The position numbers were made by a program, and so were the translations under genes. DNA of 64,000 bases from Atriophallophorus winterbourni (Eukaryota > Platyhelminthes > Trematoda > Plagiorchiida > Microphallidae), in contig JACCGJ010014426.1 in assembly GCA_013407085.1 (NCBI GenBank), positions 62,001-126,000 on the forward strand. The letters run 5' to 3'. Of the stretch, positions 32,630 to 43,794 are shown piece by piece (within the stretch, counting starts at the first letter, position 1; each line of letters opens with the position of its first letter). The notes under the pieces are model-generated. The model was given only the letters and a program-made list of their open reading frames with translations, had not been told where the DNA came from and did no database searches.

Positions 32630-33210
32630 ATGGTAGTAAGTATCCGTCGTATATTGAACATATCGTGGATGGACAAAGTGACTAATGCTGCAGTGTTTAC
32701 AAATGCTGGTCTAAAGAGCATGTTCACCCTATTATGACAGCGCCGCCTGCTGTGGCTTGGTCATGTCTACAGAATGGAAAATGGTCGTATTTCGAATGAT
32801 CTACTTTATGGTGAGTTGCAATTAGGAAGTCGACCATTGGGCAGACCGCACTTGCGGTACAAAGACGTTTGTAATAGAGAATTGAAAGCCAGTGGCATTA
32901 ACCCAGTGAGTTGGGAAGAACTTGCTCATGACCGCTCACATTAGAGGCATTGTGTAAAGGGTCGGCTGCAAGCTGGGGAGGAGCAGATACAGCTCTTGGC
33001 TGCTAAACGCAGATCACGCTGCTGGCATGCAACTGACGCTCTACAACCGAGTTCTGACCGTCCTAGTAAGTGCTGCGGGAGAGATTGTTCCACCCGAATC
33101 GGACTGTCTAGTCAATCAAAAGGCTGTAGAACATAAAAATTCATGTGATTGTGATGTACATCTATGGTCGACATCGACCGAAAGAAGCCAACAACAACAG
33201 GAAGTATCCG
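32630..33210 (+). pseudogene. RTE-like C-terminal fragment
   Basis: Reads MENGRISNDLLYGELQLGSR then PLGRPHLRYKDVCNRELKAS, then RLQAGEEQIQLLAAKRRSRC, and a finger whose second Cys survives as SKCCGRDCSTRIG. Stops at the QRR and RSH positions and a frame change near 33,000 inactivate it. The 3' end is GAAGCCAACAACAACA. Confidence 0.8.
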
Positions 33211-33249
33211 CTACCGAAGACAAGAATTCAAGGATTCTCTTATAAAACA

Positions 33250-33510
33250 TTTGTACTTTACAACATCACATGATTACGGTATGAATGAAAATGTGAAAAA
33301 CATAATAGTATAAAAAGCATAGAGTATATCAAATGAAAGACTCACTAATAACGTTCGTTTGCATATATAATTCGAATTTCGCACCCGGAACCAGTGACCT
33401 GATAATGGATAAAACCGAGTGTGAAACGAGATGACGTGCTGTCCCCTTGTATGCGCATGTTTCTCATCGAATTTTTATGAAAAACATGGACAGACAAAGG
33501 GGATTGTGGA
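33250..33510 (-). repeat. CR1 3' fragment, minus
   Basis: Begins with ACATGATTACGGTATGAATG, shared with 26,255 and 12,380. Confidence 0.6.
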
Positions 33511-33529
33511 ATGCTAGAGTTCACAGATA

Positions 33530-33896
33530 ACCTCACACGTTCGGGAACACTTGATGAAGCCCAGTGACCTTACTCGAACACAAACACATTCAAAGGCTCT
33601 AAGCATTCCGCAATCTCGATTGGATATTCGTCGTAATTTTTTCTTGGTAAGAATTTGTTTCACTTGGAAAATTTTGCCTGACGAAATCACACGCTCGGAA
33701 TCTGTTGAGGTTTTCGCTTCTAAATTCGATGAGTATATGACGAACCACGCGGTATGTGACTGCCCCTATTGATTTTTGGATGATTTTATATTTTTACTCG
33801 ATATGCCTCGTCATCTTATGGTTATTGTTAGGCTTACTGCTTTTTCTACCATAAAACGTTCCGAGTTCTGAGTTCTGAGTTCTGAGTTCTGATACA
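33530..33896 (+). pseudogene. CR1 C-terminal fragment with (TTCTGAG)n tail
   Basis: Encodes PSDLTRTQTHSKALSIPQSR, then RICFTWKILPDEITRSESVE and ends VCDCPY. Tail: four TTCTGAG units at 33,863-33,893. Nearly identical at its end to the 44.5-kb minus copy. Confidence 0.85.
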
Positions 33897-34094
33897 AGAT
33901 AATACATCAATGTGGGGAAATTCTATGGTTTGAACTCCGCAACTGACGAGTGCTTTGTCAGTGAATTAGATAGAAAAGAAATGGATATCTACTGCTATCC
34001 GGGAAGATTTATTGAAAAAAAAGTTAGTATTCATGCTGATGTGAGTATCAGCATCGGACAGAATGAATCAGAGCTCAATCCGCTGTAGTACCAT

Positions 34095-35125
34095 TAAAAT
34101 TGCAATATGTTGAACCTAGCTATATGAACGATATACCGCTACCAAATGATAGTAAGATGGTTTTGTTTGCTGACGATATAAAAGTATGGAGGCAAATCAG
34201 AAATGCTGACGATTGTATCTTGCTGCAAAACGATTTGAGTGCTTTTTTCAACTGGTCATCTGAAAATAAACTGTCATTGAATATGCAAAAGTCGAAGATA
34301 ATTCAGATTGGTCGTGACCTTGGCTTTTCCTATCCATACAAGCTCGGCGACATTAACCTGGAGTACACTGAAAAAGAAAAGGACCTAGGTGTCTGGATTT
34401 GCGGCAGTTTGAAAAATGGTCTACAATGCGAAACCGTTTACAAAAGCGCGTCTCGGCTGCTCGGCATTCTACGGCGGATATTTGGACGTTTTTCCCCCGG
34501 GTGTTTTCCTCTCATGATGAATACATATATACACCCGGTTCTAGATTAGGCCACACAAGCCTAGACACCATGGCTCCAAAAAGACATCTTACTCCTGGAT
34601 CGCATATACCGGAGAGCTTCTAAGCTTGTCATTGTTCTCGAAAATATGTCATTCGCCAGGCGACTCAGACAACTGAAATGAGTACACTTGCACAAAGGAG
34701 AATGCGAGGTGATCTCATCCTCGCATACAAAATACTAACTACTGTTTCCCACCCTCTGGATATATTATTCCACCTTCGAACTTCCAGCAACAGCCGTGGC
34801 CATGGTTGCAAGTTGGAAATACCACATTCCAAACGGAACTGCCGCAGGTATTTTTATTCCGTACGTGTGTGCTTTGCTTGGAATTCCCTACCTTCCGATT
34901 TGGTAAGCTCAAACAGCTTATCTATATTCAAATCAAAACTTGACGATTATATGAGAGCTAATCCGAATTTTTCCCTAAACTATTAATAAGCTAACATTGC
35001 CCCATTGATTTTGATTTTATTTATAGTTATATAAATACATTTGTACCTATATTTCCACCCTGTGGTTATTGTAAAGTTAATTGCTTTTTCAACCATAAAT
35101 CTTGAATCTTGAATCTTGAATACAA
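34095..35125 (+). pseudogene. CR1 RT palm-to-C-terminus, relatively young copy
   Basis: A 149-codon frame starts just before the catalytic motif (MVLFADDIKVW, FADD at about 34,167-34,178), followed by NKLSLNMQKSKIIQIGRDLG, KEKDLGVWICGSLKN and MMNTYIHPVLD. A TAG near 34,547, a second stop and a short gap precede 34,678-34,984 (RRMRGDLILAYKILTTVSHP to the C-terminus). Tail: CTTGAAT units at 35,101-35,121. Confidence 0.87.
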
Positions 35126-35544
35126 TAAAATGCCATTTAGATAAGATACGTTCGTGTAGAAGAATGGGAAACACGGAGGTGAATATTGATTAAATGCTTC
35201 ATAATATTGCAAATAGGATCTTTGGAAGACTACTGAATATCCCCTAGACTACTGATATTCAGAAGGAAATGCTATTGATGCGCACCGGGATATAATCCAT
35301 TTAGATGTTACTACTTCAGTGACATTTATGTTAAATTGCCCCCACGATTTAAAAGGCAAATTGTTCACCCACTTAAGGGGCAGTAGAAGAAAAAGACATC
35401 GGAAAAGCTAGCATCAAATAGAGAAACCTCGTTGAATGGGGGATTATGACACATCTAAGTAAGTTTTGGAAAGTGCATGCCTATGAAAAATTTCGTCCCA
35501 AGTGATTGAAATTATGATTTTCCATTTTTAACTTTTAAGACTAA

Positions 35545-35900
35545 TATGAACGTGTTCCACTGTCTCAATCGCATACCGATTCTGAGGAGTGCAAATGGCG
35601 CAAAACCCGTAGTGAGGTGTGTGTGTGTGTGATGGAAATGCATGCAAATGAGCTTTTACTTTCATGGTCATGGGTTTAAACCGTGTTTACATGAGTGTAG
35701 GCTCGTGTGATTGAACAGCTTGGTCCTACAGACAGTGGCATACAAGCACAACTTGTTTACCATTCTTCCACTGTTTCAAGCGCATGCGGATCCTACTGTC
35801 CCTATCTGATGAGTGCAAACAGCACGAAACCGTTCGAGGGGTGTGTGCGGTGTGTGATGGAAATAGATGCAAATCAGCTTATTGTTCAACATTGAATTTA
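35545..35900 (+). repeat. Hammerhead repeat subfamily D, tandem pair (about 224-bp period)
   Basis: The second core is at 35,806: CTGATGA, stem II GTGC/GCAC with AAACA loop, GAAA at 35,826-35,829, then ACCG and TTC. The first core (about 35,580) has lost the CTGATGA box. The body includes CATGGGTTTAAACC, a box-B-like palindrome. Confidence 0.8.
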
Positions 35901-35927
35901 TCATGTCAATCGCTTAGTAAAATTACC

Positions 35928-35952
35928 AAACTCAGAACTCAGAACTCAGAAG
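35928..35952 (-). repeat. Orphan CR1 tail, (CTCAGAA)n
   Basis: Three CTCAGAA units, the reverse of the TTCTGAG tail, with no recognisable CR1 body attached. Confidence 0.6.
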
Positions 35953-36264
35953 TGGATAAATTATGGGATTTTCAAGGATTCACCTTGCTTGACGTTGAAA
36001 CGGCTATATTCCGAACAAACAATCGAGATGTGTTCAATGATATATGAACCGTTATACTATTCCACCTTCTCAAAACATGCTCTAACAATTTTCCAAATTT
36101 TGACATCCGGAGAGCAAAAATTAAGTTAGTTTAAACTGGTTAGGATATTCTAAAAATTTCAACTTTGTAACTTACAATGATGTTCACATTGAAGTTCTAG
36201 CAATAGTTATAGTTAATAGACAAAACTATTTGAGAATTTTACTATGGTTCTTTCTAAGGCATTC

Positions 36265-36480
36265 AAATATACCTTCGTTTACCACTTTTCCACTGTTTCA
36301 ATGCTTACTGAACCTGTTCTTAGTTTCTCCACCTGATGACAGCAAACAACCAGAAACCGGTGCTGGAGTGTAATTGAGTGTAATTGTAAGTGGATGTGAG
36401 CACTACACTTCCTCGGAAAAATAAACTGTTTTAACTACAACAAAAACGCTCATTTGCGTGCATCTCCATCACACACTCGT
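36265..36480 (+). repeat. Hammerhead repeat subfamily E monomer plus D fragment
   Basis: Core at 36,333: CTGATGA, AAACA loop, GAAA and ACCGGT present, but the cleavage-position base is G, which is not cleavable. A minus D fragment (CATTTGCGTGCATCTCC) follows at 36,440-36,480. Confidence 0.75.
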
Positions 36481-36484
36481 AACT

Positions 36485-37115
36485 TTACTTAGAGCAAAAT
36501 GTGACGAACGCAGCAAGTGTTTGAGAATAGGTGAAGATGAAAATGTGCACTTATTTGTGTAAATGACCACTTAAATCTCGTTCCGAATCGATACTTGTAA
36601 AACGATCCGTTTTCTAACTTTGATGACCGGAACAGAGTACGCTTGTTCAACGGGTGGCTCAAAACAGACTTACTCAGAACTCACTTTGTTACATATAGTT
36701 GGTGATCAGTGTAAATACACACAAGCATCGTAACACGAACTAATTTCGTCTCATCAACATGTTATAATGTATGTGTTACACAATGTTTCTTCTAGTTTGC
36801 TGTGAGGTATTCAGCTGTGCAACAAGACAATTTATAATCCCGCAATATCGCCGAAATGATCATCTCCACAGTGATAAGTTTTTTTATGAAAATGCTCGAT
36901 TTTCTCATCGATGCTATTAATTTCATCTGTTTGCACATTTCCCAATTTGTATTTTCTTTCAGGATTCACCGGGACATCCGCAGTTAGAGTAGCGTTTCGC
37001 AAACGTAAGAAACGGATGTCCTGTGTGACGAAGCCACATCACAAATAGTTAAAATTCTGACTACAACACCTCAGTCGCTGCCTAATAGACAAAATCCTAT
37101 AACTTCTGATGAACT
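36485..37115. other. Unassigned stretch
   Basis: No frame over 60 codons and no repeat family identified. A CR1-like tail end touches 37,115. Confidence 0.35.
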
Positions 37116-37117
37116 AA

Positions 37118-37925
37118 ATAAACGTTAAGATTCAAGATTCAAGATTCAAGAATTTATGGTTAAAAAAGCACATAGCTTCACAATTACCATATAATAGTGA
37201 ATATACGTTCAGGAAATAGGTATAAAATAAACATGTAATGTCAAGTATAGTCAAGTTGTATAGTTACCATGAGTCAATACGCAGGTGTCGTCAACATATA
37301 AGTATCCAAATTTCGAATAAACGTTCCGATGCTGGGAGAGATGACAAGAGTTTCGGGGAGGGAATTCCAAAGGAAACAGACACGTACACTATAAAAATAT
37401 CGGCGACAGCTGATACGGGAGTGGGGAATTTGCAGTGTAACTGAGTGGCTGCGTGTATGACGTGACTCACGGTATTCGAATAAATGCTTTAAGGGATGAT
37501 GTGGGGTATATAATATTTTATATGTTAGTATCACATCGCTTCGAAGGCTTCTTTGAAGGGGAGTGGGGAGCCTCAGTTTTTGCAATCGTTCCTCGTACGT
37601 TAGTTTCCGGAAACCTCTTACGAGTTTGGTTGCGCGATGGTATATTTTGTCAAGCAATATTATATCCTTTTTTAACCACTGAGTCCAAACATGTGATGCA
37701 TGTTCCGTGGTTGGAATTATATAGGCGTTCATGATGGTGGGCGAGAAGGTTCTGAAAATCCGTCGCAGCATACCTAGAAGCTTGAAAGCACGCTTGTAGA
37801 TAACCACACAATGCAGGCTGTTCTTCGGGCTGCCGCATACCCAGACTCCAAGATCCCTTTCCGATTCGGTCCAGCTCAAGGGATTCTTGCCATTCGATAA
37901 TATTAAGGGTTTGTTACGTCTTTTA
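37118..37925 (-). pseudogene. CR1 RT thumb/C-terminus, minus, long open frame
   Basis: 201 codons are open from 37,879 to 37,274: ESERDLGVWVCGSPKNSLHC, IIPTTEHASHVWTQWLKKDI, LRSDVILTYKILYTPHHPLK, IPHSRISCRRYFYSVRVCFL. Followed by 3'UTR and TTCAAGATTCAAGATTC (reverse tail) at 37,130-37,150. 5'-truncated just after the palm. Confidence 0.88.
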
Positions 37926-37929
37926 ACAC

Positions 37930-38705
37930 ACTCGCATATCTAAAAACAAAACATCAGTTATCAACAAGGTTTATCTATAACTTTCGGTGTTCAGGCAAAC
38001 CCGCAATTTGCTCAAGTGCAGATCAATGTTTTTATCTGTCTCTACACCATTTCCCGAAGGTTTCTCGGATTATGTTCTAGCGTTCACTTCTCAACGGTCC
38101 GAAGTAGGAGATGTGTTTTGATGATTCCGGTGTGCTTACCGAGAGGATGACATTTCCAACACCGGCAGAGGTGAACCTTGAAGTCCAACATGTATTCTTG
38201 CCCGGTCTGAAAGGAAAACTAATTGTTCTCTGTGGTCACAGGACTAAAAATCCCCGGTAGTCTTTTGAAGCATCCATTAATAAAAGTCTGAAAATCATCA
38301 CTGTTCACCATTGTGTTTAAATGCTTAATTTTGGTATTTAAATGTACGACGCTGAACGTCAGATTATTTCTTGGCTGTCTGTTTCTAACCGATAAAAAGT
38401 GCTTCATTGTTAAACATTACGTTTTAAATAGAAAATGAATTGGCTGTCTACATGTGATGCAGCAGGATATTGCCTTCACTTTACTCGTAATTGTTGACTT
38501 GCTTTCTGCAGATTGAATTCATGAACTGAGACACCGTTTCAATGATAGATAATTAATTTTCCTCTCTTCAATTTGTAAATAAGCCTTTCTTTTCTACAAA
38601 CAATGATTCGCATAATCATGAGCAGCACTCAATTCTTGAATTCTGAAGTCACATTAAAATGAGCTGATAAGCTTCAGACACGAAAGGTATTGCATATTTC
38701 GAGTG
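37930..38705. other. Unassigned stretch
   Basis: Short frames only (38,219-38,407 minus) with no recognised motif. Confidence 0.3.
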
Positions 38706-38710
38706 CATAG

Positions 38711-38812
38711 TACCGTATTTTTCGGACTATAAGGCACACATAAAACACTAATTTGTACGAAAAATCGGCAGTAAGCCTTATATTCCGGTGCGCCTTATGT
38801 ATGAATAGTGTA
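38711..38812 (+). repeat. Fragment of a DNA-transposon-like terminal repeat
   Basis: Opens TACCGTATTTTTCGGACTAT and contains AAGGC..GCGCCTTA pairs. I recall near-identical ends in non-autonomous DNA elements of unrelated animals, but the opposite terminus is absent here, so this is a solo end. Confidence 0.4.
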
Positions 38813-38814
38813 TT

Positions 38815-39365
38815 TTCAAATATTTTAAACTCCGTTTGAAGAAAACGTTTCCATGTTCACGGTATGCAAACAACCACGAAACCGAGGTCTTTATCTAAAA
38901 GAAACATGGTCCATTGATCATACGTAAGAGTGTGTTTTATCATGCAATTAGCAAAACGAGTAAAAATAACCACATGTATCGATCAAGTATTGATTACCTC
39001 CGATACATCGTTTTCTTTTAGTTCAACGTGATTCAGATAACTATAAGATCTTCACAAACGTTTATAATTCTCTGATTCGTATTTGGACAAATTTTATGAT
39101 TTTCTAACCCATAACAACTAAACACATATAGCATATGAAGAGAACAAAGCTGTATGCAAAAATGTTTAACATTTCAGTTTTCGACTAATTTTAACAACAA
39201 AACAAAAACAACTATTTCTATACGAATTACAAATAAGAAGCAAAAAATGACAGAAAATATACCCATGATATCAACGACATAATTTGGACCTTTTAAGTGT
39301 TCAATAAGCAGTTCCTTGTGACAGAGGTATCGTAAAGCAAATAGGATAAATGACTTTGATATGCA
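38815..39365. other. Unassigned AT-rich stretch
   Basis: No gene seen. It leads directly into the 3' end of a minus-strand RT fragment. Confidence 0.3.
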
Positions 39366-39369
39366 GACG

Positions 39370-39780
39370 TTCAGGAAGGAGGTTTTATGCATTTTGATCG
39401 AGTCTTTGAAGAAGGTTGACTCTTACGCAGATCCTCATGCAGCGGATGAGAAATATCATTGAGGATAGTATTTATAAGCCAATCGCAAGTGGAACCATTT
39501 TCTTTAAGAATTTTTTCAAGAATATCCTCATAATGAATATAGCTTGCGCGCGATGCGATCCTGATGCAACGTTTGAGCAACACAAAGTGTTTTGAAAGAT
39601 GTGCGGGTGAAAATAGCAGGTGAATATATGGTAATATGCATGAGTTTATGAAGTAAGATATTAACTTAGACTGAACGCCATGAGAACGAAGACGAAAAGT
39701 ATAGGGCGAAAGCCTACAAATTTTAGTTAGTCGAGTATTTAGATGATGGGCCCAAGTAAGTTTGTCCAATATGGTGACAA
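39370..39780 (-). pseudogene. Non-LTR RT thumb/C-terminus of a third, Pido-like lineage
   Basis: The minus frame 39,769-39,371 reads KLTWAHHLNTRLTKICRLSP, ISYFINSCILPYIHLLFSPA, LLKRCIRIASRAS and NDISHPLHEDLRKSQPSSKT. This differs from both the CR1 and RTE families here and resembles the thumb region of the schistosome CR1-clade Pido/Perere elements (from memory). The preceding palm is absent. Confidence 0.6.
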
Positions 39781-39889
39781 CTAGATACTTGACTTAATTC
39801 TAGATAAAGAAAAACTAGTGCGAATTGCTTCGCGTTATTTGCAACGCATGTTTGTACATTCGAGTAAGTAACTTCAGTTGTTGGCCTCC

Positions 39890-40495
39890 GTCGGTCGATG
39901 TCGGCCATGGATGTACACCACAATCGAATGAAATTTCATGTTTTACAGCTTTTTGAATGACTAAACAGTCCGATTCGGCAGGAACAATCTCTTTCACAGC
40001 GCTTGCAACGATCGTCAGAAATCTGTTGTAGGGCGTCAGTTACACGCCGGCGGCGTGATCTTCGTTTAGCAGCCAAGAGCTGTATCTGCTCCTCCTCAGC
40101 TTGCAGACGACGCTTTACACAGTGTCTCCAATGTGAGCGGTCAACAGCAAGTTCTTCCCAGCTCGCGGGGTTAATGTCAAGAGCTTCCATATCTCTTTTG
40201 CAAAACGTCTTTGTACCGCAAGTGCGGTCTGCCTAATGGTCGACTTCCTAATTGAAACTCACCATAGAATAGATCATCTGGAATACGACAATTTTCCATT
40301 GTGTAGACATGACGAAGCCACCGCAAGCGGCGCTGTCGCAATAGTGTGAACATGCTCAGTATACGAGCATTTGAAAGCACTTTATCATTAGTCACTCTGT
40401 CCATCCACGATATGTTTAATATACTAGGATGCATCGCAGATAGAAAGCATTCAGCTTCCGTTCGTGTCTTGTCATTCAATGTACATAACATGAAG
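39890..40495 (-). pseudogene. RTE-like C-terminal fragment, minus
   Basis: Reads RVTNDKVLSNARILSMFTLL, then RQRRLRWLRHVYTMENCRIP, GSRPLGRPHLRYKDV, a frame change near 40,190, then INPASWEELAVDRSHWRHC and CKRCERDCSCRIGLFSHSKSC. One of the better-preserved C-termini. Confidence 0.85.
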
Positions 40496-40554
40496 CCAAT
40501 GAAATTAACCTTCGAAATTCAACATTTATCATCAAAAAGCACTATTTAATGAAT

Positions 40555-41110
40555 GGGACCCATGACTGTGATAATGTATTATTATTTGTGGGGAAATCAC
40601 AGTCAGGTCACATATAGTCGTTAAGACTTGATTTAAATATAGCTAAACAGTTTGAGTTTACCAAGTCGGCCGGCATGGAATTTTAAACAAAACACACAGG
40701 CACTGAATAAATATACCTGCGGAATTTCTGTTCGGTGTGTGATATTTCCAAAATGCAATCATGATTTCGGGTGCCGCTAGAAGTTCTAAATTGGAATTAA
40801 TTTATCCAGGGAGTGGGAAACCTATTTGAGAATAATCGCCTTACATCATGTTCAGCCGTGTGATTCGCTAAAATTATGGCGTATTTTCAAAACCATGGAC
40901 AAACTTAGAATCTCTACGATATAGGTGATCCAGAATTAAAATATCTTTCCAGACTTGGGCAGCACAATCTAGAACCGGGTCGATATAAGTGTTCATCATG
41001 AGAGGAAAACAACCCGGAGAAAAAACGACCAAATATACGTCGTAATATACCTAGCAGCCTTAATCTTGCTTTGACATAAAGTTTGCGCAACTTCCGCTAG
41101 TAATACCAAA
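40555..41110 (-). repeat. CR1 C-terminal copy, minus, decayed
   Basis: The reverse strand parallels 34,440-34,990 (LLGILRRIFGRFSPG region at 41,070-40,980, the MMNTYIDPVLD equivalent near 40,995). No frame stays open for more than about 30 codons. Confidence 0.65.
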
Positions 41111-41114
41111 GTTT

Positions 41115-41465
41115 AGTTGATCAATTTTGAAAACACAACGTTTCCGTATACGCGAATAATCAAAAATCGATCAAATAATAAGTCTTGAGGTTTAACACAA
41201 CCAGCGGGAGGTCAGATTACAGCTTTGGTCGATCGTGGCACCGTTGACAACTCGTATGGTGCTGTTGCTATATACCCTCATCGGATGATGGTATTTTAAA
41301 CGCCGTGGCAATCATCAATTACACGCATGAAAGTATGTTTTCAAAGAAATAAATTTATAAATTAAAAATGCAATTTTTCAAAGTTGATTGCTGATTCCTG
41401 GTTGATTTTCAAAGTGATTCATCTATGCGTTTCACCAGATTACGAATATTTTAGATGGTTATCGC
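41115..41465. other. Unassigned stretch
   Basis: No frame or recognised repeat. Its right end passes into RTE text just before the hAT copy. Confidence 0.3.
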
Positions 41466-41492
41466 CAAACTCACATGGATAAAACAGAGAAT

Positions 41493-41500
41493 GTTCACAC
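41493..41500. repeat. Target-site duplication of second hAT, left (GTTCACAC)
   Basis: Identical to 43,096-43,103. The sequence is part of an RTE (ATGTTCACAC recurs in other RTE copies). Confidence 0.95.
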
Positions 41501-41805
41501 CAGACAATAACGAATGTCACTTTTTTGGAGCGAAGCGAAGTGCGAAGCGAATTTTCGAAAAGCCCTAACTGCTCTTCGCAATGGCGAATAGTATCAAAGC
41601 GAATATCCGAAGTGCACTTCGCAATGGCGATAACGAATATTAGCGAATAATATTCGCTCAACTTCGATGTCCCCCAAAAACTTCGTTTTCGACAAAAAAC
41701 CTTGCTATAAATTGCTATAATTCGCTAATATTCGTTTAAATTCGCTATTCTTCGCTGAAATAAAACGAATTCCGAAATAAATTATTTTTTGACCATGAAA
41801 GAACT

Positions 41806-41811
41806 TTTATT
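41806..41811 (-). terminator. Polyadenylation signal of hAT transposase
   Basis: AATAAA on the minus strand about 60 nt beyond the stop codon at 41,871; absent from the longer copy by deletion. Confidence 0.6.
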
Positions 41812-41870
41812 TGACAAGGGAGGAGTTTTTCATGAGCTTTGGAATTGGAAATATACAAAACCTTGTTCTC

Positions 41871-42279
41871 TCAAAGGAAATTAGGCTCCTCCTCTGGGTC
41901 GGTCTCTGAGACCGGGGTTCTGGACCTGGACCTGGTGCCGGAACTTGTCCGGCTGCCTCCAGTCAAAGGGGAGTAGGCCCTCGCCGTGAGCTCCTGGGTG
42001 TCGACAAACTCGACATCCTCAAGGTTGGCCTCAGGGTCATCCTGGTCTTTGAGCTGCTGCTGACTCTGAGTGCTGGTACCTTCGCCTTTGGTGAACTCAT
42101 GAATGCGGAGCTTCATCCTCTTCATGTAGGGGAGCACTTTATCGTAATTGTCATGAATGTAGACGAGCTCCTGGACCCTCTGGTTGTTCAGAAGGCTTCG
42201 GGTGGGCTTGGTCACGAGTCCAGCTTCCGAGAAGACCCTCTCTGATGAGGCCGAGGTAGCCGGGATGGCGTAGACCATC
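41871..42279 (-). pseudogene. hAT transposase exon 4 (dimerisation domain), intact exon in a dead copy
   Basis: 135 codons differ from the other copy at about ten positions and have no stop: SSERVFSEAGLVTKPTRSLL, then an acidic C-terminus ending PEEEPNFL. It keeps the acceptor at 42,280. A remnant of exon 3 (42,541-42,646) follows the intron. Lacks all catalytic residues except the exon-3 Glu region. Confidence 0.9.
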
Positions 42280-43103
42280 CTAAAAGAAAATGAGACAGGT
42301 TGAGTATTTTGTATTAGGTTCCAGGGGGTGCAAAAGTTAAACTACTATTTCGAAGTATAACAATACTATATCAAAGTATAGCAATACTACATCTAAGAAT
42401 AGAAAATAATATATCGAAGTATAGCGAATAATATCGAAGTATGGCGAAGTTTAGCGAATATTATAAAGAAGTATGGCGAATAACGAGAATGAATTATAAT
42501 CCAACGGAAAATAAGTGACCTTTAACTTTGAAACAACTTACTGGGTGACTTTGGCCAGTAGAGGGAGCTTCTTGGCCTTCATCTTCCAGTACTGGAGCAC
42601 GTCGATGTCCTCCTTTTCCAGGGGAGACGCCATCCACTCATTCATCTCATTCAAAAAAGTACAACCCTTTGTCTACTGACCGTAACTCTAGTTACCACCT
42701 CAAATGTTAGCTTATGGCAATTAAACAAGCAGTCGGTTGCTAAGTAGCTTACGTCGGTACCTTCAGTCACCATCGGAGTGCACTTGTCTGGCCTTTGTCT
42801 ATCAACAAGTCAACAAGTGTCAACATCAAAAACAATTCCCGTAGACAAAGGGTTAAAATATTAAAGTACAAAAATGAACACTCTTCGCTTTTAGCGAAGA
42901 CTTCGCTAATATTCGTTTACGGCGAAGTTTGAACTTGCACTTCGTTTTAAGCGAAGCGAAGTATAACGAATTTTTAGCGAAGTTTATTTTTGCCCTTCGC
43001 CATGGCGAAAGCGAAGCGAATATTCAACAATATTCGCTTCGCTTCGCAACTTCGCTTTGCTTTAAATCCCAAAGCGAAGTATTCGTTATTGTCTGGTTCA
43101 CAC

Positions 43104-43790
43104 TACTAGAACGGCGCCTTCTACACAGGCTGGATCATTTTTAGAGAATGAAAAATTGTCGTCTTCCTAAAGATCTAATTTTTGATGAGTTAAAATCAGG
43201 AATGGAAAATGGTCGTATTCCGAAAGATCTACTCAATGGTGAGTTGCAATTAGGAAGTCGACCATTGGGCAGACCGCACTTGCGGTACAAAGACGTTTGC
43301 AATAGAGAATTGAAAGCCAGTGGCATTAACCTCGTGAGTTGGGAAGAACTTGCTCTTGACCGCTCAAATTGGAGGCACTGTGTAAAGCGTCGTCTGCAAG
43401 CTGGGGAGCAGGAGATACAGCTCTTGGCTGCTAAACGCAGATCATGTCACCACAATGCAACTGACGCCCATCAACCGAGATCTGACTTTCGTTGCCAGCG
43501 CTGCGGGAGAGATTGTTCCTCCCGAATCTGGGTTTTGACCCTACGAGTTGGGAAGAACTTGCTCTTGATTGGTCTTTACAGGCACTGTATAAAGCGTCGC
43601 CTGCAAGCTGGAAGGAGAAGATACATCACTTGGCTGCTCAACGCAGATCATGCCGCCGGGTACTGTCTAGCGCTGTGAGTACCGCGATAGAGAATGTCAA
43701 TCCCGAATCGGACTGCTTAGTCATTCGAAAAGCTGTGGAACATGAAACCTTCATGCATTTTTGATGTAAATCCACGGTGGATATCGACTT
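43104..43790 (+). pseudogene. RTE-like C-terminus with two internal duplications, hosting the hAT insertion
   Basis: RTE text resumes after the hAT at 43,104. NCRLPKDLIFDELKSG is followed by its own partial duplicate NGRIPKDLLNGELQLGSRPL. The RYKDVCNRELKAS region and CQRCGRDCSSRIW follow. At about 43,525 a second, diverged copy of the WEELALD-to-finger segment starts and runs to 43,765. The left part of the same element lies at about 41,470-41,500. Confidence 0.8.
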
Positions 43791-43794
43791 ACAG

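Larger units (their letters stand above)
41501..43095 (-). mobile_element. Internally deleted hAT copy (1,595 bp)
   Basis: Same CAGACAATAACGAAT terminal inverted repeats and GCGAAG-rich subterminal regions as the 12.66-15.95 kb element. About 1.9 kb, from within exon 3 through exon 1, is deleted, with the junction near 42,646. It retains about 225 bp downstream of the stop codon (41,634-41,868) that the longer copy lacks, including a polyadenylation signal. It is non-autonomous, a MITE-like derivative. Confidence 0.93.
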
